A DNA stretch of 64,000 nt from Fimbriimonas sp. (GCA_029866005.1 JARXAE010000009.1:56328-120327), one strand, 5' to 3'. Positions 1 to 9,506 are shown, counted from the first letter of the stretch. Program-made: numbers and translations. Notes: a model not told the origin generated them from the letters alone.

Positions 1-252
1 AGAATCATTCTCGAAACGATTCTAGGAATCATGCTCCTTGGGGGCATCGCGGCGGCGGTCATCGCAATCGCTTTCAAAGAGCAGTGGCGTCGCCTGATCA
101 AATACCTAAAGCTGTGGCAAGCCGACGATGCGCGTCGGGAAGCTATTCAGCAGCGTCTCGATGACGAGATGCGCGAACGCCTGGCAAATGAAGAGCTACA
201 GGCATCTCTTGCTCGCGAGAAAGCCGAAGCAGAGATCGAAAAAACTCTATGA
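1..252 (+). CDS. Small membrane coiled-coil protein (5' truncated by window)
   Basis: The frame is open from base 1, so the true start probably lies upstream; an ATG at 31 is possible but would cut into the membrane segment. What is visible is one hydrophobic segment followed by a charged, Glu/Arg/Ala-rich helix typical of a coiled coil. The stop overlaps the next start as ATGA, so it is translationally coupled to two SPFH genes and is probably an accessory membrane partner of them. No family recognised. Confidence 0.6.
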   Translation, partial: RIILETILGIMLLGGIAAAVIAIAFKEQWRRLIKYLKLWQADDARREAIQQRLDDEMRERLANEELQASLAREKAEAEIEKTL

Positions 253-1151
253 GACTAAAACGACCATCTTTTAAGGGCGTGTTGCGAGGAGTGATCCTCG
301 CCATCGTCCTTCCCCTTTTCGCGCTGATGATCTACCTTTGGCGCACCGACTGGGTTCCCGCAGGCTACGTCGGGGTCATTTATGACGCCAACAGCGGCTT
401 GCAGACCAACTACTACAAGCCGGGAGCGGTTTGGATTGGGTGGCGACAGCAAATGTACGTTTATCCGACGCGGCTCCAGGCGGCAATCTACACAGAAGAT
501 CCCACTGCCGGCGAGTCGAAGACCGCCGACGGAATCATGATCACAACCAATGACAACGCAAACACGATGTTTGATGTCGCGGTCATGTATCGAGTCGCCC
601 CGGAGAATGTGGTGAGCGTATTCAACGCCTTCGGCGGAGTACCGATTGAAGAGATTCAGCGAACCTTCATTCGGCGGGCCGTGAAGGAGGTGGCCAACGA
701 AGTTGGAACTCAGTACGACCTGTTCGCATTGATGGGCGTGAAGCGGCAAGAGGCTTCGGCGAATATCGCGGAAAACCTACGAAAGAAACTCATTGCAAAG
801 GGAATTACGGTCGATACGGCATTCCTTGGTGGGTGCTATCCGTCGCAGGACATTCAGCAGAAGATTACGAGCCGGGTGAACAGTTACGTCGAGCTTGAGA
901 TTTCGAGGTTGAAGCGGCAGATTGCCGAGATCGAGAGTCAGGTGGCGGTGGTCAAAGGTAGCGCGAGCGCAAAGGCGAGCGAGTTGACGGCGACCCAAGC
1001 AGTAGGACGATCTGTAGAGATCTTGAAGCTTGAGGCAGCCGAGGCCGCCCTCGAAAAATGGGATGGAAACCTACCGCCATTCAATACGAAGCCAGGACAA
1101 ACGGTGGTGATTACTCAAGACATGATGCGCGCACTGGGAGGTGTGAAATGA
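249..1151 (+). CDS. SPFH/Band 7 domain membrane protein
   Basis: The N-terminus has a positively charged stretch and one membrane segment (about residues 11-30), followed by an SPFH/prohibitin-like domain (about 36-215) and a helical coiled-coil tail (215-270). SPFH proteins form oligomeric membrane scaffolds that organise membrane domains or control proteases. It overlaps both its upstream small coiled-coil gene and its downstream SPFH paralogue by ATGA, so the three are one operon. Its protein is clearly related to the next gene product (matching GVxYDANSG/GVRFNARTG and VYPT motifs), so a local duplication is likely. Specific function unknown. Confidence 0.8.
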   Translation: MRLKRPSFKGVLRGVILAIVLPLFALMIYLWRTDWVPAGYVGVIYDANSGLQTNYYKPGAVWIGWRQQMYVYPTRLQAAIYTEDPTAGESKTADGIMITTNDNANTMFDVAVMYRVAPENVVSVFNAFGGVPIEEIQRTFIRRAVKEVANEVGTQYDLFALMGVKRQEASANIAENLRKKLIAKGITVDTAFLGGCYPSQDIQQKITSRVNSYVELEISRLKRQIAEIESQVAVVKGSASAKASELTATQAVGRSVEILKLEAAEAALEKWDGNLPPFNTKPGQTVVITQDMMRALGGVK

Positions 1152-1975
1152 AGAAGTTGATTCCGTTGATATTGATTCTGGGAGCGACTCAGTGGGGCTG
1201 CATGAAACAAATTCCGCCGGCTTCGGTGGGAGTCAGGTTCAATGCTCGGACCGGGATCAGTGAGCATCTCGTGAAGCCGCAGGTTGTGTGGCTTGGGTTC
1301 GCGGAAAAGTTGATCGTGTATCCGACTTCGATCAGGAATGCGACTTATACCAAGAACTCAACCGAGGGTGAGCGGCAAGGGGATGACAGCATAAAGGCGA
1401 GCACCAGCGAGGGAAGCATTCTGCCGGTCGACATTACCGTCTCTTACCACGTTGAATCGGTCGATGTTCTGAAGGCGTTCCAAAACTTCGGAACTGAGGA
1501 TCTGGAACAGGTTCAGCGGGATTTCATCCGGTGGACAACAATCTATGGGCTGAACGTCGTGGCGGGGCAGAAGTCGATTTTTGACTTGACTTCAAAGGAC
1601 CGCGCGGCATTATCGACTCAGGTGAAGGCGGTGATCAAGCCGATCATGAGTGCCTGGGGGCTGACGGTTGACGACATTTACGTCGGTGAGGTCTATCCAA
1701 ACGAGCAGGTTCGAGCGAAGGTGGATGAACGGATTGCAAACGTAAATGCCCTGGAGCTGGCCAAGGTCTCGCTGGAGCGGGCGAGAATCGATGCTGACAC
1801 AACGCTGACGAATGCGAAGAAGCAGGCGGAACTGAACCGACTTCTCGCGCTTCAAGGCGACAAAGTGATCGAACTCAAGCGACTTGAGGTGCTCAAGAAG
1901 GCAATTGAGAAGTGGAACGGAAAGACCCCGATTATTGGATCGGGAACGATTCCGTTCACGAATCTCAGTCTTTAG
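1148..1975 (+). CDS. SPFH/Band 7 domain protein, possible lipoprotein
   Basis: A 275-residue paralogue of the preceding SPFH protein. The start at 1148 is chosen because it forms ATGA with the upstream stop and begins a short hydrophobic signal ending at Cys18, which suggests a lipoprotein; the preceding residues (QWG) are a poor lipobox, so this is uncertain. A longer in-frame start at 1058 would lie inside the upstream gene. SPFH domain about 22-205, coiled coil 205-260, ending in an Ile-Pro-rich tail. Membrane-anchored SPFH plus SPFH lipoprotein suggests a hetero-oligomer. The 3' end overlaps the convergent permease gene by 11 bases. Confidence 0.75.
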   Translation: MKKLIPLILILGATQWGCMKQIPPASVGVRFNARTGISEHLVKPQVVWLGFAEKLIVYPTSIRNATYTKNSTEGERQGDDSIKASTSEGSILPVDITVSYHVESVDVLKAFQNFGTEDLEQVQRDFIRWTTIYGLNVVAGQKSIFDLTSKDRAALSTQVKAVIKPIMSAWGLTVDDIYVGEVYPNEQVRAKVDERIANVNALELAKVSLERARIDADTTLTNAKKQAELNRLLALQGDKVIELKRLEVLKKAIEKWNGKTPIIGSGTIPFTNLSL

Positions 1976-3056
1976 CCACGGGTATCAGGTGTTCAGCCGT
2001 CGGAACGACCTCTGGCGTTTCGACGGCTTCGGTTTGTTGAACAGGCGGGTTCAGCTTGGAATCAACGTATTTGTAGAGTTCGGCGACGACGGCCATGCTT
2101 ACCGGGCCGAGGATAAGACCGACGCTGCCCATCACCGCGACTCCACCAAGCACGGAGATGAAGATGACCAACGGATGCTGGTGACCAATCAGGAACGACT
2201 TCAAAATGTTGTCGATCTGGCTAATGATGAGCACGCCGACGCTGAGGACGATCAGAGCACTGGTGACATCGCCTTGGGCAAGGAAAAGGAGTCCAACGGG
2301 GACGTAGAGTACAGGTGCGCCGAGGATCGGGATAAGGCACATCAGCACGGCGACAACACCGAGAAGGATGGAGTTCGGAACCCCAAGCAGTGCGAATGTA
2401 ATGCCCATCAAAGCACCCTGAATCATTGCCACGAGAACGGAACCTCGGAAGACGGCGTGGGTGGTTTTCTCAACAGTTGACAGGATTCGCTCGCCCCATT
2501 CACGTTCGAGACCGCAGTAGCGCAGGAAGGGTTCGCGCAGGGACTTTCCATCCTTGAGGAAAAAAAACATCGATAGGATGAGGACAACCGCCATGAAGAG
2601 GCTATTGCCAATGCTTTTGGCGAACTTGGTGGCGGGAGCTCGGAGATTTTGCGTGATCTCGGCGCCGTTCTCTTCCCACCAACCCTTGAGGTGGAAGTCG
2701 TGCATGCCAACCTTTTCGAGGATCGGGTTCAGTGCCCTGTCGATCCGGTCGGCCGTTTCCCATCCAGTGGTTCCCTCCATAGCGTTGAGAGCGGGGGAGA
2801 TTTGGCGGTAAGCAAGGGTTGCGATCAGAAGGAGCGGAAGGCAGACAAGGAGGGTCGCCACGATAGTCGAAAGGGCAGCGGCAAGCCCTGGAGACCAACG
2901 CCTGGCCCACACGCGATTCAAGGGAAGCATGAGGATTGCCAAAACCGCGGCCCACAACAGAGGCGTTAGGAAAGGCGTTGCCATTGCCAAACCAAGGAAA
3001 ACGAGGCCCAGGCTACTGACGATGAGGAAGACTCTTGGCAAAGTTTGTACCTTCAT
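1965..3056 (-). CDS. AI-2E family transporter (PerM/YdiK type permease)
   Basis: A 363-residue polytopic membrane protein with about seven or eight hydrophobic segments: two near the N-terminus, one near residue 60, then after a soluble stretch a dense C-terminal membrane block. This layout, and the conserved Leu/Pro/Gly-rich C-terminal half, is that of the AI-2E transporter family, whose members export autoinducer-2 or act as Na+/H+ antiporters; the substrate cannot be told from sequence. The C-terminal tail is acidic and Pro/Val-rich. It is a single gene, convergent with the SPFH operon. Confidence 0.85.
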   Translation of the reverse strand: MKVQTLPRVFLIVSSLGLVFLGLAMATPFLTPLLWAAVLAILMLPLNRVWARRWSPGLAAALSTIVATLLVCLPLLLIATLAYRQISPALNAMEGTTGWETADRIDRALNPILEKVGMHDFHLKGWWEENGAEITQNLRAPATKFAKSIGNSLFMAVVLILSMFFFLKDGKSLREPFLRYCGLEREWGERILSTVEKTTHAVFRGSVLVAMIQGALMGITFALLGVPNSILLGVVAVLMCLIPILGAPVLYVPVGLLFLAQGDVTSALIVLSVGVLIISQIDNILKSFLIGHQHPLVIFISVLGGVAVMGSVGLILGPVSMAVVAELYKYVDSKLNPPVQQTEAVETPEVVPTAEHLIPVAKD

Positions 3057-3128
3057 GAACTTTAGGCTTACTGTACTCTGGCGTTGACGATTGGGTTGCG
3101 GGGTTGCCGGGTATTCTGTTCGTTAATA

Positions 3129-3458
3129 ATGAAGTTCAACGAAGGCGATCGCGTGCGGGTTTTGAGCCGCGAGGTTACAGCGCAGGATCGGGAGACGAAC
3201 CGATATTTCGAGCACATGGGCGGGCTTACCGGCACGATTCAAAACGTCTATGAAGGTTCGGAGTATGCCGTTCGGGTTGATGAGCCTTCTCTTTCTAAGC
3301 CATCCAAGGCGATCCATAAGGAAGCCACCGTTCGAATGCGAGCGAAGCTCTTAGACGGTCTCTCAGAGATCCAAAAGAAGGAGCTCACGAAGGAAGAATT
3401 GGACTTTGATGTTCACTTTATGTTGCTGATTCACGGCGACGACATGGAGAAGGCGTAA
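3129..3458 (+). CDS. KOW/SH3-barrel-like small protein
   Basis: The 109-residue protein starts with a short beta-rich segment (FNEGDRVRVLSRE, then GLTGTIQNVYEGSEYAVRVDE) that resembles a KOW or SH3-like barrel, and ends in a charged helical region. The start at 3129 is preferred over an in-frame upstream codon at 3084 because it begins directly at this domain; a TATTCT hexamer lies 11 nt before it. The stop is 3 nt before yajQ, so the two are co-transcribed. No named family recognised; an RNA- or ribosome-associated role is only a guess. Confidence 0.65.
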   Translation: MKFNEGDRVRVLSREVTAQDRETNRYFEHMGGLTGTIQNVYEGSEYAVRVDEPSLSKPSKAIHKEATVRMRAKLLDGLSEIQKKELTKEELDFDVHFMLLIHGDDMEKA

Positions 3459-3461
3459 GAC

Positions 3462-3956
3462 ATGGCAGCTGCAGATTTTTCATTTGACATCGTTTCAAAG
3501 GTCGACGAGATGGAGGTTAAGAACGCCATCGACCAAGCTGAAAAGGAGCTGATGAACCGGTATGACTTTAAGGGCTCTAAGGCCGAGATCATCCACAACA
3601 AAGAAGGCATTAAGCTCATCGCGGACGACGAGTTCCGGATGGATCAACTGAAGGATATCGTTTTTAGCAAGATGCTCAAGCGTGGGATTGACGCTCGTTC
3701 GTTGGAATGGGGCAAGCTGGAGCAGACTGGCGCGATGAGCGTTTTTTGTAAGCTCGAAATGACATCAGGGATTGCGCAGGACAAGGCGAAGCCGTTGATC
3801 AAACAGATCAAGGACAAGGGTCTGAAGGTCAACGCTCAGATCCAGGGTGACGAGATTCGGGTTTCTGGGAAGTCAAAGGACGATTTGCAGAAGACGATGG
3901 CTTTCGTCAAAGGTTTGGACTTGGACTTTCCGGTTGACTTCGTGAACTTCCGCTAA
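3462..3956 (+). CDS. yajQ: YajQ family nucleotide/cyclic di-GMP-binding protein
   Basis: Full-length (164 residues) YajQ-family protein: N-terminal DFSFDIVSK, the RYDFKGS motif near residue 27-33, and two ferredoxin-like repeats ending in PVDFVNFR. The family binds nucleotides, and some members (XC_3703-type) bind cyclic di-GMP and act with transcription factors. It follows the KOW-like gene at 3 nt and is followed by a good intrinsic terminator, so it closes the operon. Confidence 0.95.
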   Translation: MAAADFSFDIVSKVDEMEVKNAIDQAEKELMNRYDFKGSKAEIIHNKEGIKLIADDEFRMDQLKDIVFSKMLKRGIDARSLEWGKLEQTGAMSVFCKLEMTSGIAQDKAKPLIKQIKDKGLKVNAQIQGDEIRVSGKSKDDLQKTMAFVKGLDLDFPVDFVNFR

Positions 3957-3998
3957 GGACCGGTTCCCCGCGGCAACTTCTCTAACGGTTCGCCGTGG

Positions 3999-4028
3999 CT
4001 CCCCAACTCTCAGAGAGTGGGGAGTTTT
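3999..4028 (+). terminator. Intrinsic terminator after yajQ
   Basis: A near-perfect inverted repeat (CTCCCCA...TGGGGAG with an inner CTCT/AGAG pairing) is followed by TTTT. It sits 42 bases after the yajQ stop and abuts the stop of the convergent VOC gene. Confidence 0.8.
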
Positions 4029-4431
4029 AGATTCTCGTCAAGAACTCGAGCAGGATTCCGTCGGGGTCACTGATGAAGCAATATCGGACACCCAGGTCGT
4101 CATTCGTCTTCGGTTCGGAAACTTGGGTTAATCCCTTTTGAACCAAATCGGCCCAGTAGGCATCAACATCTTCAACTTCGAAGGCAAAATGCTTGTAACC
4201 CTGCACGGCAAAACTTGTTCCGACTTCGCGGTCCACTCCGGGAAGTGGCTGAGAATTGGGCTGTTCAAAGACTTCGATTTCGAATGTGCCGTTGCTGATG
4301 TAGACAATTTTCAGCCCAGATTCTAGGACTGTTCGTGATCGCTCCACGAATCCGAAGTTCTTGCCGTACCAATCAAGTGAGCGGTCAAGATTCGATACTG
4401 AGATTCCAATGTGGTGCGGACGAAGCGTCAT
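4027..4431 (-). CDS. VOC (glyoxalase/bleomycin resistance) superfamily protein
   Basis: The 134-residue protein starts at MTLRPHHIGISVSN, the usual first strand of the vicinal oxygen chelate fold; a longer in-frame frame upstream has no family similarity and runs antisense to the next gene. Metal-ligand-like residues are His7 in HHIGISV, a Glu in the middle strand (FEIEVFE), His in KHFAFEVED and Glu in GILLEFL near the C-terminus, the glyoxalase I pattern. The enzymatic reaction cannot be assigned. It is divergent from the epimerase gene with only about 30 bases between. Confidence 0.85.
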   Translation of the reverse strand: MTLRPHHIGISVSNLDRSLDWYGKNFGFVERSRTVLESGLKIVYISNGTFEIEVFEQPNSQPLPGVDREVGTSFAVQGYKHFAFEVEDVDAYWADLVQKGLTQVSEPKTNDDLGVRYCFISDPDGILLEFLTRI

Positions 4432-4461
4432 GAGTGATAGGATGTTACCGGGAGATTGATA

Positions 4462-5676
4462 ATGCTCGCCGCCCTTGTTGTGTCGTCCATGCTGTTTCAA
4501 ATTCCCTCGCGAGCCGAGATCAAACGCCATCTTCAGACCGAAATCGTCGGTCAGTGGATTCCCCGGGCGATCGATCCGGAAGGTGGATTTTTTCAGAATT
4601 TTGACGAGGCTTGGCATCCGTTGGCGGATGATGCTCGCGGAGTGGTCTACCAGGCTCGGCTTACTTGGCTTGCGTCGATTGGGGGGAATCAACCAGTCGC
4701 TGAGCATGGAGTGAAGTTTTTGATGGAGCACTTATGGGACCAGAAGAACGGCGGATTTTGGTGGACGGTTGGTCTTGATGGAAAGCCTTCTTCGGAGAAG
4801 CACACCTATGGAAATGCCTTTGCCTTGTACGCCCTGGCCCGGCATGCGAACATGACTAAAAGGGCGGAAGATAAGGCTCGAGCGATGATAGCGTTTAGTT
4901 GGTTGGATCGAAACGCATACGACACCAAATTGAAGGGGTGGTTCGAAACTTTGGATGGCTCTAACCAGCCCATATTGATTTCTGATCCAGGATCAGCAGA
5001 CTCAATTGGGACGCCGTTTGGTATTCGCTCGATGAATACGACGATCCACATCTTGGAGGCGCTGGTTGAACTTTATGTCCTCACCAAAGATCCCCAAGTA
5101 AAGGGGCGGTTGGAGCAGGCATTCTTGATTGTCCGGGATCGCTACACGACAGAAAGGGGCGAGCTCCATTATTACCTCTCCGCAGATTATGTGTCGTCGC
5201 GCTCAGACATCGACTCGTACGGGCATGAGCTGGAGACTGCGTACCTTCTCCTGGAAGCCGCAGATGTGCTGGGCAAACCGAATGACAAAGCAACTTGGCG
5301 CAAGGCGAAGCTGCTGGTGGATCACTGTTTGAAGGTGGCTTGGGACGAGAAGAACGGCGGGTTCTTCTATGAAGGGCACATTGGTCGAGCACCGAGCGAC
5401 AAGCACAAAGTGTGGTGGACAACGGCCGAGGGACTGAATGTGCTTCGAATCTTCTCGAAAAACTTTGGCGGAATCTATCAGACTCGACACAAGCAGTTAT
5501 GGAAGTTTGTTTTGGAGAAGCAGCTCGATAGGGTGAACGGCGGATGGCACCCAAAGCTAGACGAAAACAACGATCCAATCCCGTCCCAAAAGAGCGATGC
5601 GTGGACCGAGGGTTACCACCAAGGACGAGCGATCTTCCTGGCTTCTGGACAAGCCATGTATTCTAAGCATAAATGA
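4462..5676 (+). CDS. Secreted AGE-family epimerase (cellobiose 2-epimerase-like)
   Basis: The 404-residue protein begins with a short signal peptide (LAALVVSSMLFQIPSRA). The ATG at 4462 is preferred over a TTG at 4456 because GGGAG lies 7 nt before it. The rest is an (alpha/alpha)6 barrel of the N-acylglucosamine 2-epimerase family, with repeated NGGFWW, NGGFFYEG and NGGWHP turns and conserved His motifs SYGHELETAYLL and YHQGRA. SYGHE and YHxGR are typical of cellobiose 2-epimerases, which interconvert glucose and mannose at reducing ends. Export is unusual for this family. Several other glycan-active genes lie in the window. Confidence 0.85.
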   Translation: MLAALVVSSMLFQIPSRAEIKRHLQTEIVGQWIPRAIDPEGGFFQNFDEAWHPLADDARGVVYQARLTWLASIGGNQPVAEHGVKFLMEHLWDQKNGGFWWTVGLDGKPSSEKHTYGNAFALYALARHANMTKRAEDKARAMIAFSWLDRNAYDTKLKGWFETLDGSNQPILISDPGSADSIGTPFGIRSMNTTIHILEALVELYVLTKDPQVKGRLEQAFLIVRDRYTTERGELHYYLSADYVSSRSDIDSYGHELETAYLLLEAADVLGKPNDKATWRKAKLLVDHCLKVAWDEKNGGFFYEGHIGRAPSDKHKVWWTTAEGLNVLRIFSKNFGGIYQTRHKQLWKFVLEKQLDRVNGGWHPKLDENNDPIPSQKSDAWTEGYHQGRAIFLASGQAMYSKHK

Positions 5677-5763
5677 ATTCACTTTTTCGATAATTCATCT
5701 CGATTGGTCGGGGTTTTGTCGGATAATTGAGTTGGGGCGAAGTAGCGTCCGTAGAAGCTAAAA

Positions 5764-8100
5764 ATGGGGACTGCAAATAAGACATGGATTGGGTTAATCG
5801 CCGGAGCAAGTTTCCTCGGCGGGGTGCTCGTTCTGCCTACCCAGATTACGGCTCAAAAGAAGCCAGCAACGAAAACTTCCCAGACCGCTGCTCCGACATT
5901 TGAGAAGGATGTCGCACCGATGGTGACCAAGTTTTGTGCGAGTTGCCACTCAGGCAAGGAGCCCAGCGGTGGGGTCTTACTCACGGCGGGAATGACTTCG
6001 GCTGCCGTCGCCAAGAATCCAACGGCATGGTCTCGGGTTGCCGCTAGAGTTGGAAACGGGACAATGCCTCCCAAGGGAATGCCCATGCCAACCGATGCTC
6101 AGCGGAAGCAGATGGTGGCTTGGATTGATAAGAACCTAGCGGGTGACTGCAATCTGGCAGATCCAGGCAAGGTTACGCTGCGAAGGCTGAATAAGGAAGA
6201 GTACAACAACACCGTCCGAGACCTGATGGGCGTATCGATCCGCCCTGCGGACGACTTCCCTTCCGATGACGTTGGCTACGGATTCGACAATATCGGAGAT
6301 GTTTTGTCCATGTCACCCCTGTTGATGGAGAAGTATCTGGCGGCTTCCGAGAAGGTGGTCAAGGCGGCGATCAGGATTCCGAAGACGAAGGTGCAGTCAG
6401 TGGATGGGGCTTCTCTCTCTGCGACTCCTGGTGCAGTTCCCCGTGACGGAACAATGTTCTTCGTTTCCAACGGGACAGCGAGCCAAAAATTCAAGGTCAC
6501 TACTTCTGGTTGGTACCGAATTCGACTGAAAATGGGCGAGCAGCATGCTGGCGATCAGTACGCACTGATGGAGTTGAGGATGGGGCGGGACAAGCTCACC
6601 TCGTTCGAAGTTCGCGATCCCATCGGGGCGCCAGGCAACTATGACTTTCCGACCAAACTTTTGGCGGGCGAATACAATTTTGGCGTTACGTTTGCTAACG
6701 ATTACTACCGACCAGCTGGCAATGGGCAAAAACAGGAGGATCGTAACGCTGCTCTGTTCTCGATAGAGCTGATCGGGCCGATAGAAGATGGGCAGGTCAA
6801 AACGACGTTCCAACAGAAACTAGTTCCCTCGGTGCCTCCCAAAGAAGGTTGGGATTTGGCAGCCCGTACGGCTTTGTCGAGCTTTGCAACCCGGGCGTAT
6901 CGGCGACCAGTTAGCACTGAAGAACTGGACCGTTTGGTGACTGTTTTTAAGTACGGCGCTCGAAGTGCGGATAGCTTTGAAACTGGGATACAGTTGGCTT
7001 GCCAGGCTGTGCTCTGCAACCCCAATTTTCTGTTCAGAGTCGAGTTGGACGGGGCATCTGCATCGGCTTCTCGCTCGCTCAACGGATACGAAGTCGCATC
7101 TCGACTCAGCTACTTCCTTTGGAGTTCGATGCCAGATGACACCCTCTTCGCATACGCGAAGAGCGGCGAGATTGTGAAGCCAGAAGTATTGGCGGAGCAG
7201 GTAAAGCGAATGCTACAGGACCCGAAGAGTGATGCTTTGGTGGAGAACTTTGCTACCCAATGGCTCCAGCTCCGAAAACTGAATAACTTCGAACCAGACG
7301 CGAAGCAGTATCCGGCGTTCAATACCGATCTTCGCGAAGCAATGCTGACCGAGACACGAATGTACTTCACCGAAGTCATGCGCGGGAACAAGCCGATCAC
7401 TGAGTTCTTGGACAGCAAGTACACCTATGTGAACGAGCCGCTTGCGAAGCTGTACGGGATTACCGGAGTGTCCGGCAAGGACTTCAAGAGAGTTTCGACC
7501 GAGGGAACCGGTCGTGGTGGAGTGATCACACAAGCGTCAGTTTTGGCGATTACGAGTAACCCAACGAGAACCAGCCCAACAAAGCGTGGGCGGTGGATTT
7601 TGGAACAGATTCTCGGAACGCCGCCGCCACCACCTCCCCCCGGAGTGCCGGATTTGGCGGATAAGCACATCACCGAGAAGATGTCTGTTCGGCAGAAGCT
7701 GGAAGAACACCGAAAGAACCCAACTTGCGCGGCTTGTCATCGTGAGATGGATGCACTAGGATTTGGCTTCGAGAATTTCGACCCGATTGGCAAGTTCCGA
7801 AGTGCAGATGGTGCTGCTCCGATCGATGCTTCGGCTGACCTCCCAGGTGGGCGTAAATTCACTGGGGCGACCCAGTTGAAAACTATTTTGATGGCGGACA
7901 AGCAGTTGTTTGCCAGGAGTTTTGTGGAAAAGTTGATGACGTATGCCACTGGTCGCGGCGTCGATGTTCAGGATAGGTGTTTCGTTGATGACGTGGTCAA
8001 AGCGACATCGGCGGGTAACTACAAGTTTGGTGAGATCGTAGCAAAGATTGTTGCGAGTGATCCCTTTAAGAAGCGAAAAGTAGAAGGAGCAGGTAAATGA
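5764..8100 (+). CDS. DUF1592-type multidomain cytochrome c protein
   Basis: This 778-residue exported protein has a signal peptide (to about residue 30), an N-terminal c-type heme site CASCH (58-62), then the planctomycete-type series recognised by motif: DUF1587 (LRRLNKEEYNNTVRDLMG, about 138-200), a beta-sandwich region, DUF1595, DUF1592, DUF1588 (GRGGVITQASVLAITS, then a run of prolines) and DUF1585 at the C-terminus. A second heme-like CAACH begins at residue 655. Such proteins are predicted periplasmic redox or polysaccharide-oxidising enzymes of unproven function. The stop overlaps the DUF1552 gene by ATGA, the usual partner. Confidence 0.9.
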   Translation: MGTANKTWIGLIAGASFLGGVLVLPTQITAQKKPATKTSQTAAPTFEKDVAPMVTKFCASCHSGKEPSGGVLLTAGMTSAAVAKNPTAWSRVAARVGNGTMPPKGMPMPTDAQRKQMVAWIDKNLAGDCNLADPGKVTLRRLNKEEYNNTVRDLMGVSIRPADDFPSDDVGYGFDNIGDVLSMSPLLMEKYLAASEKVVKAAIRIPKTKVQSVDGASLSATPGAVPRDGTMFFVSNGTASQKFKVTTSGWYRIRLKMGEQHAGDQYALMELRMGRDKLTSFEVRDPIGAPGNYDFPTKLLAGEYNFGVTFANDYYRPAGNGQKQEDRNAALFSIELIGPIEDGQVKTTFQQKLVPSVPPKEGWDLAARTALSSFATRAYRRPVSTEELDRLVTVFKYGARSADSFETGIQLACQAVLCNPNFLFRVELDGASASASRSLNGYEVASRLSYFLWSSMPDDTLFAYAKSGEIVKPEVLAEQVKRMLQDPKSDALVENFATQWLQLRKLNNFEPDAKQYPAFNTDLREAMLTETRMYFTEVMRGNKPITEFLDSKYTYVNEPLAKLYGITGVSGKDFKRVSTEGTGRGGVITQASVLAITSNPTRTSPTKRGRWILEQILGTPPPPPPPGVPDLADKHITEKMSVRQKLEEHRKNPTCAACHREMDALGFGFENFDPIGKFRSADGAAPIDASADLPGGRKFTGATQLKTILMADKQLFARSFVEKLMTYATGRGVDVQDRCFVDDVVKATSAGNYKFGEIVAKIVASDPFKKRKVEGAGK

Positions 8101-9431
8101 CAGAGAATCAGATTGATCGTCGTCGGTTTTTGAAAGGGCTTGGTACCTTGATGGCCCTACCTGCCCTGGAAGGCTTGGCTCCACTTGCTCGGGCGGCGAA
8201 TGCTCCAGAGAATCCGGTGCGAATGGCGTTCATGTTCGTCCCGAATGGAATAGACATGCGGAACTGGACACCGGCGAATGCGGGTGCCCTTGAAATTACG
8301 CCTCTTCTTGAGCCTTTGCGGGCGTTGAAGAATGACTTCTCCATCTTGACTGGCTTGGCCCAGAACAATGCGAACGCGCTTGGTGACGGTCCTGGAGACC
8401 ACGCTCGATCGACCGCGGCTTGGTTGACCGGTGTTCACCCGAAGAAGACGGCGGGTTCGGATATTAAGCTCGGCATCTCTGCAGACCAAGTTGCGGCTTT
8501 GGAGATTGGGAAGAAGACGCGATTCTCCTCCTTGGAACTCGGCTGCGAACGGGGTGGAAATGCAGGGGATTGCGACAGCGGCTATTCGTGTGCTTACTCT
8601 TCGAACATCTCCTGGCGATCGGAAAATACGCCTGTTGCAAAGGAAGTTAATCCCCGACTCGTTTTCGAGCGACTGTTTGGTAACGGACAAAAGAACGAGC
8701 AGGATGAAAGTGTTGCCCGACGAGATCTGTTCAACAAGTCGATTTTGGATTTCGTAATGGAAGATGCTTCAGCCCTGAAGGGTCGGCTTGGAAAGCGCGA
8801 CCAGATGAAGATGGAGGAGTACTTCCAGGCAGTTCGTGAGATCGAGAAGCGAGTTGTGGCATTTGAGAACACGGCAAAGCTTGAAGCAGCTGCAGGGATC
8901 GGCAAGCCGAAGGGGATTCCGGCGGACTTTGGTGAGCACATTCGTCTCATGGGCGACATGATGATCTTGGCATTCCAGGCTGACTTGACCCGGGTCGCAA
9001 CGTTCATGTTTGCTAACGACGGATCGAACCGGTCCTATGCTCAGATTGGGGTGTCGGACGGTCACCACGATATTTCTCACCACGGACGGCTTGCGGAAAA
9101 GCTGGAGAAGAAGAAGAAGATCGACCATTACCACGTCGAGCAGCTGGCCTACATCCTTGGCCGAATGAAGGCGATCAAGGAAGGCAACGGATCAATGCTT
9201 GACAACACCTTGATCGTGTACGGAGCCGGAATTAGCGATGGCGACGCCCACAACCACAACAACCTGCCGATCCTTTTGGCCGGTCGCGGTGGCGGATTGA
9301 AGACGGGTCAACATTACCGATTTGACAACTACACTCCGATGAACAACTTGTTCATCACGATGCTCGATCGAGTTGGAGTGAGGGTTGAAAAGTTAGGCGA
9401 TAGCACCGGAAAGCTTCAGGGTCTTTTTTGA
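8097..9431 (+). CDS. DUF1552 domain protein with Tat signal
   Basis: The 444-residue protein starts with a twin-arginine signal (RRRFLKGLG, residues 8-16, then a hydrophobic stretch to about 33), so it is exported folded. The body matches DUF1552: FMFVPNGIDMRNWTP near the mature N-terminus, HARSTAAWLTG, and a C-terminal GAGISDGDAHNHNNLPILLAG, which resembles the alkaline-phosphatase-like fold of the related DUF1501 family. The ATGA overlap with the DUF1592 cytochrome shows translational coupling; this pair is conserved in Planctomycetes and related phyla, but its substrate is unknown. Confidence 0.9.
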   Translation: MTENQIDRRRFLKGLGTLMALPALEGLAPLARAANAPENPVRMAFMFVPNGIDMRNWTPANAGALEITPLLEPLRALKNDFSILTGLAQNNANALGDGPGDHARSTAAWLTGVHPKKTAGSDIKLGISADQVAALEIGKKTRFSSLELGCERGGNAGDCDSGYSCAYSSNISWRSENTPVAKEVNPRLVFERLFGNGQKNEQDESVARRDLFNKSILDFVMEDASALKGRLGKRDQMKMEEYFQAVREIEKRVVAFENTAKLEAAAGIGKPKGIPADFGEHIRLMGDMMILAFQADLTRVATFMFANDGSNRSYAQIGVSDGHHDISHHGRLAEKLEKKKKIDHYHVEQLAYILGRMKAIKEGNGSMLDNTLIVYGAGISDGDAHNHNNLPILLAGRGGGLKTGQHYRFDNYTPMNNLFITMLDRVGVRVEKLGDSTGKLQGLF

Positions 9432-9506
9432 TTCTTAGGTTTTAGGCTCAATCTCTTCGGTCAGCTTAGGTTCCTTGCCCTTCTTGGAGCATAATTTTCT
9501 TAGGCT

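Noticed and set aside
1884..2480. A 198-codon plus-strand frame after the SPFH genes
   Set aside because: It is antisense to the AI-2E-type permease, and its composition (Asp, His, Glu, Gln) is typical of a reverse-strand shadow.
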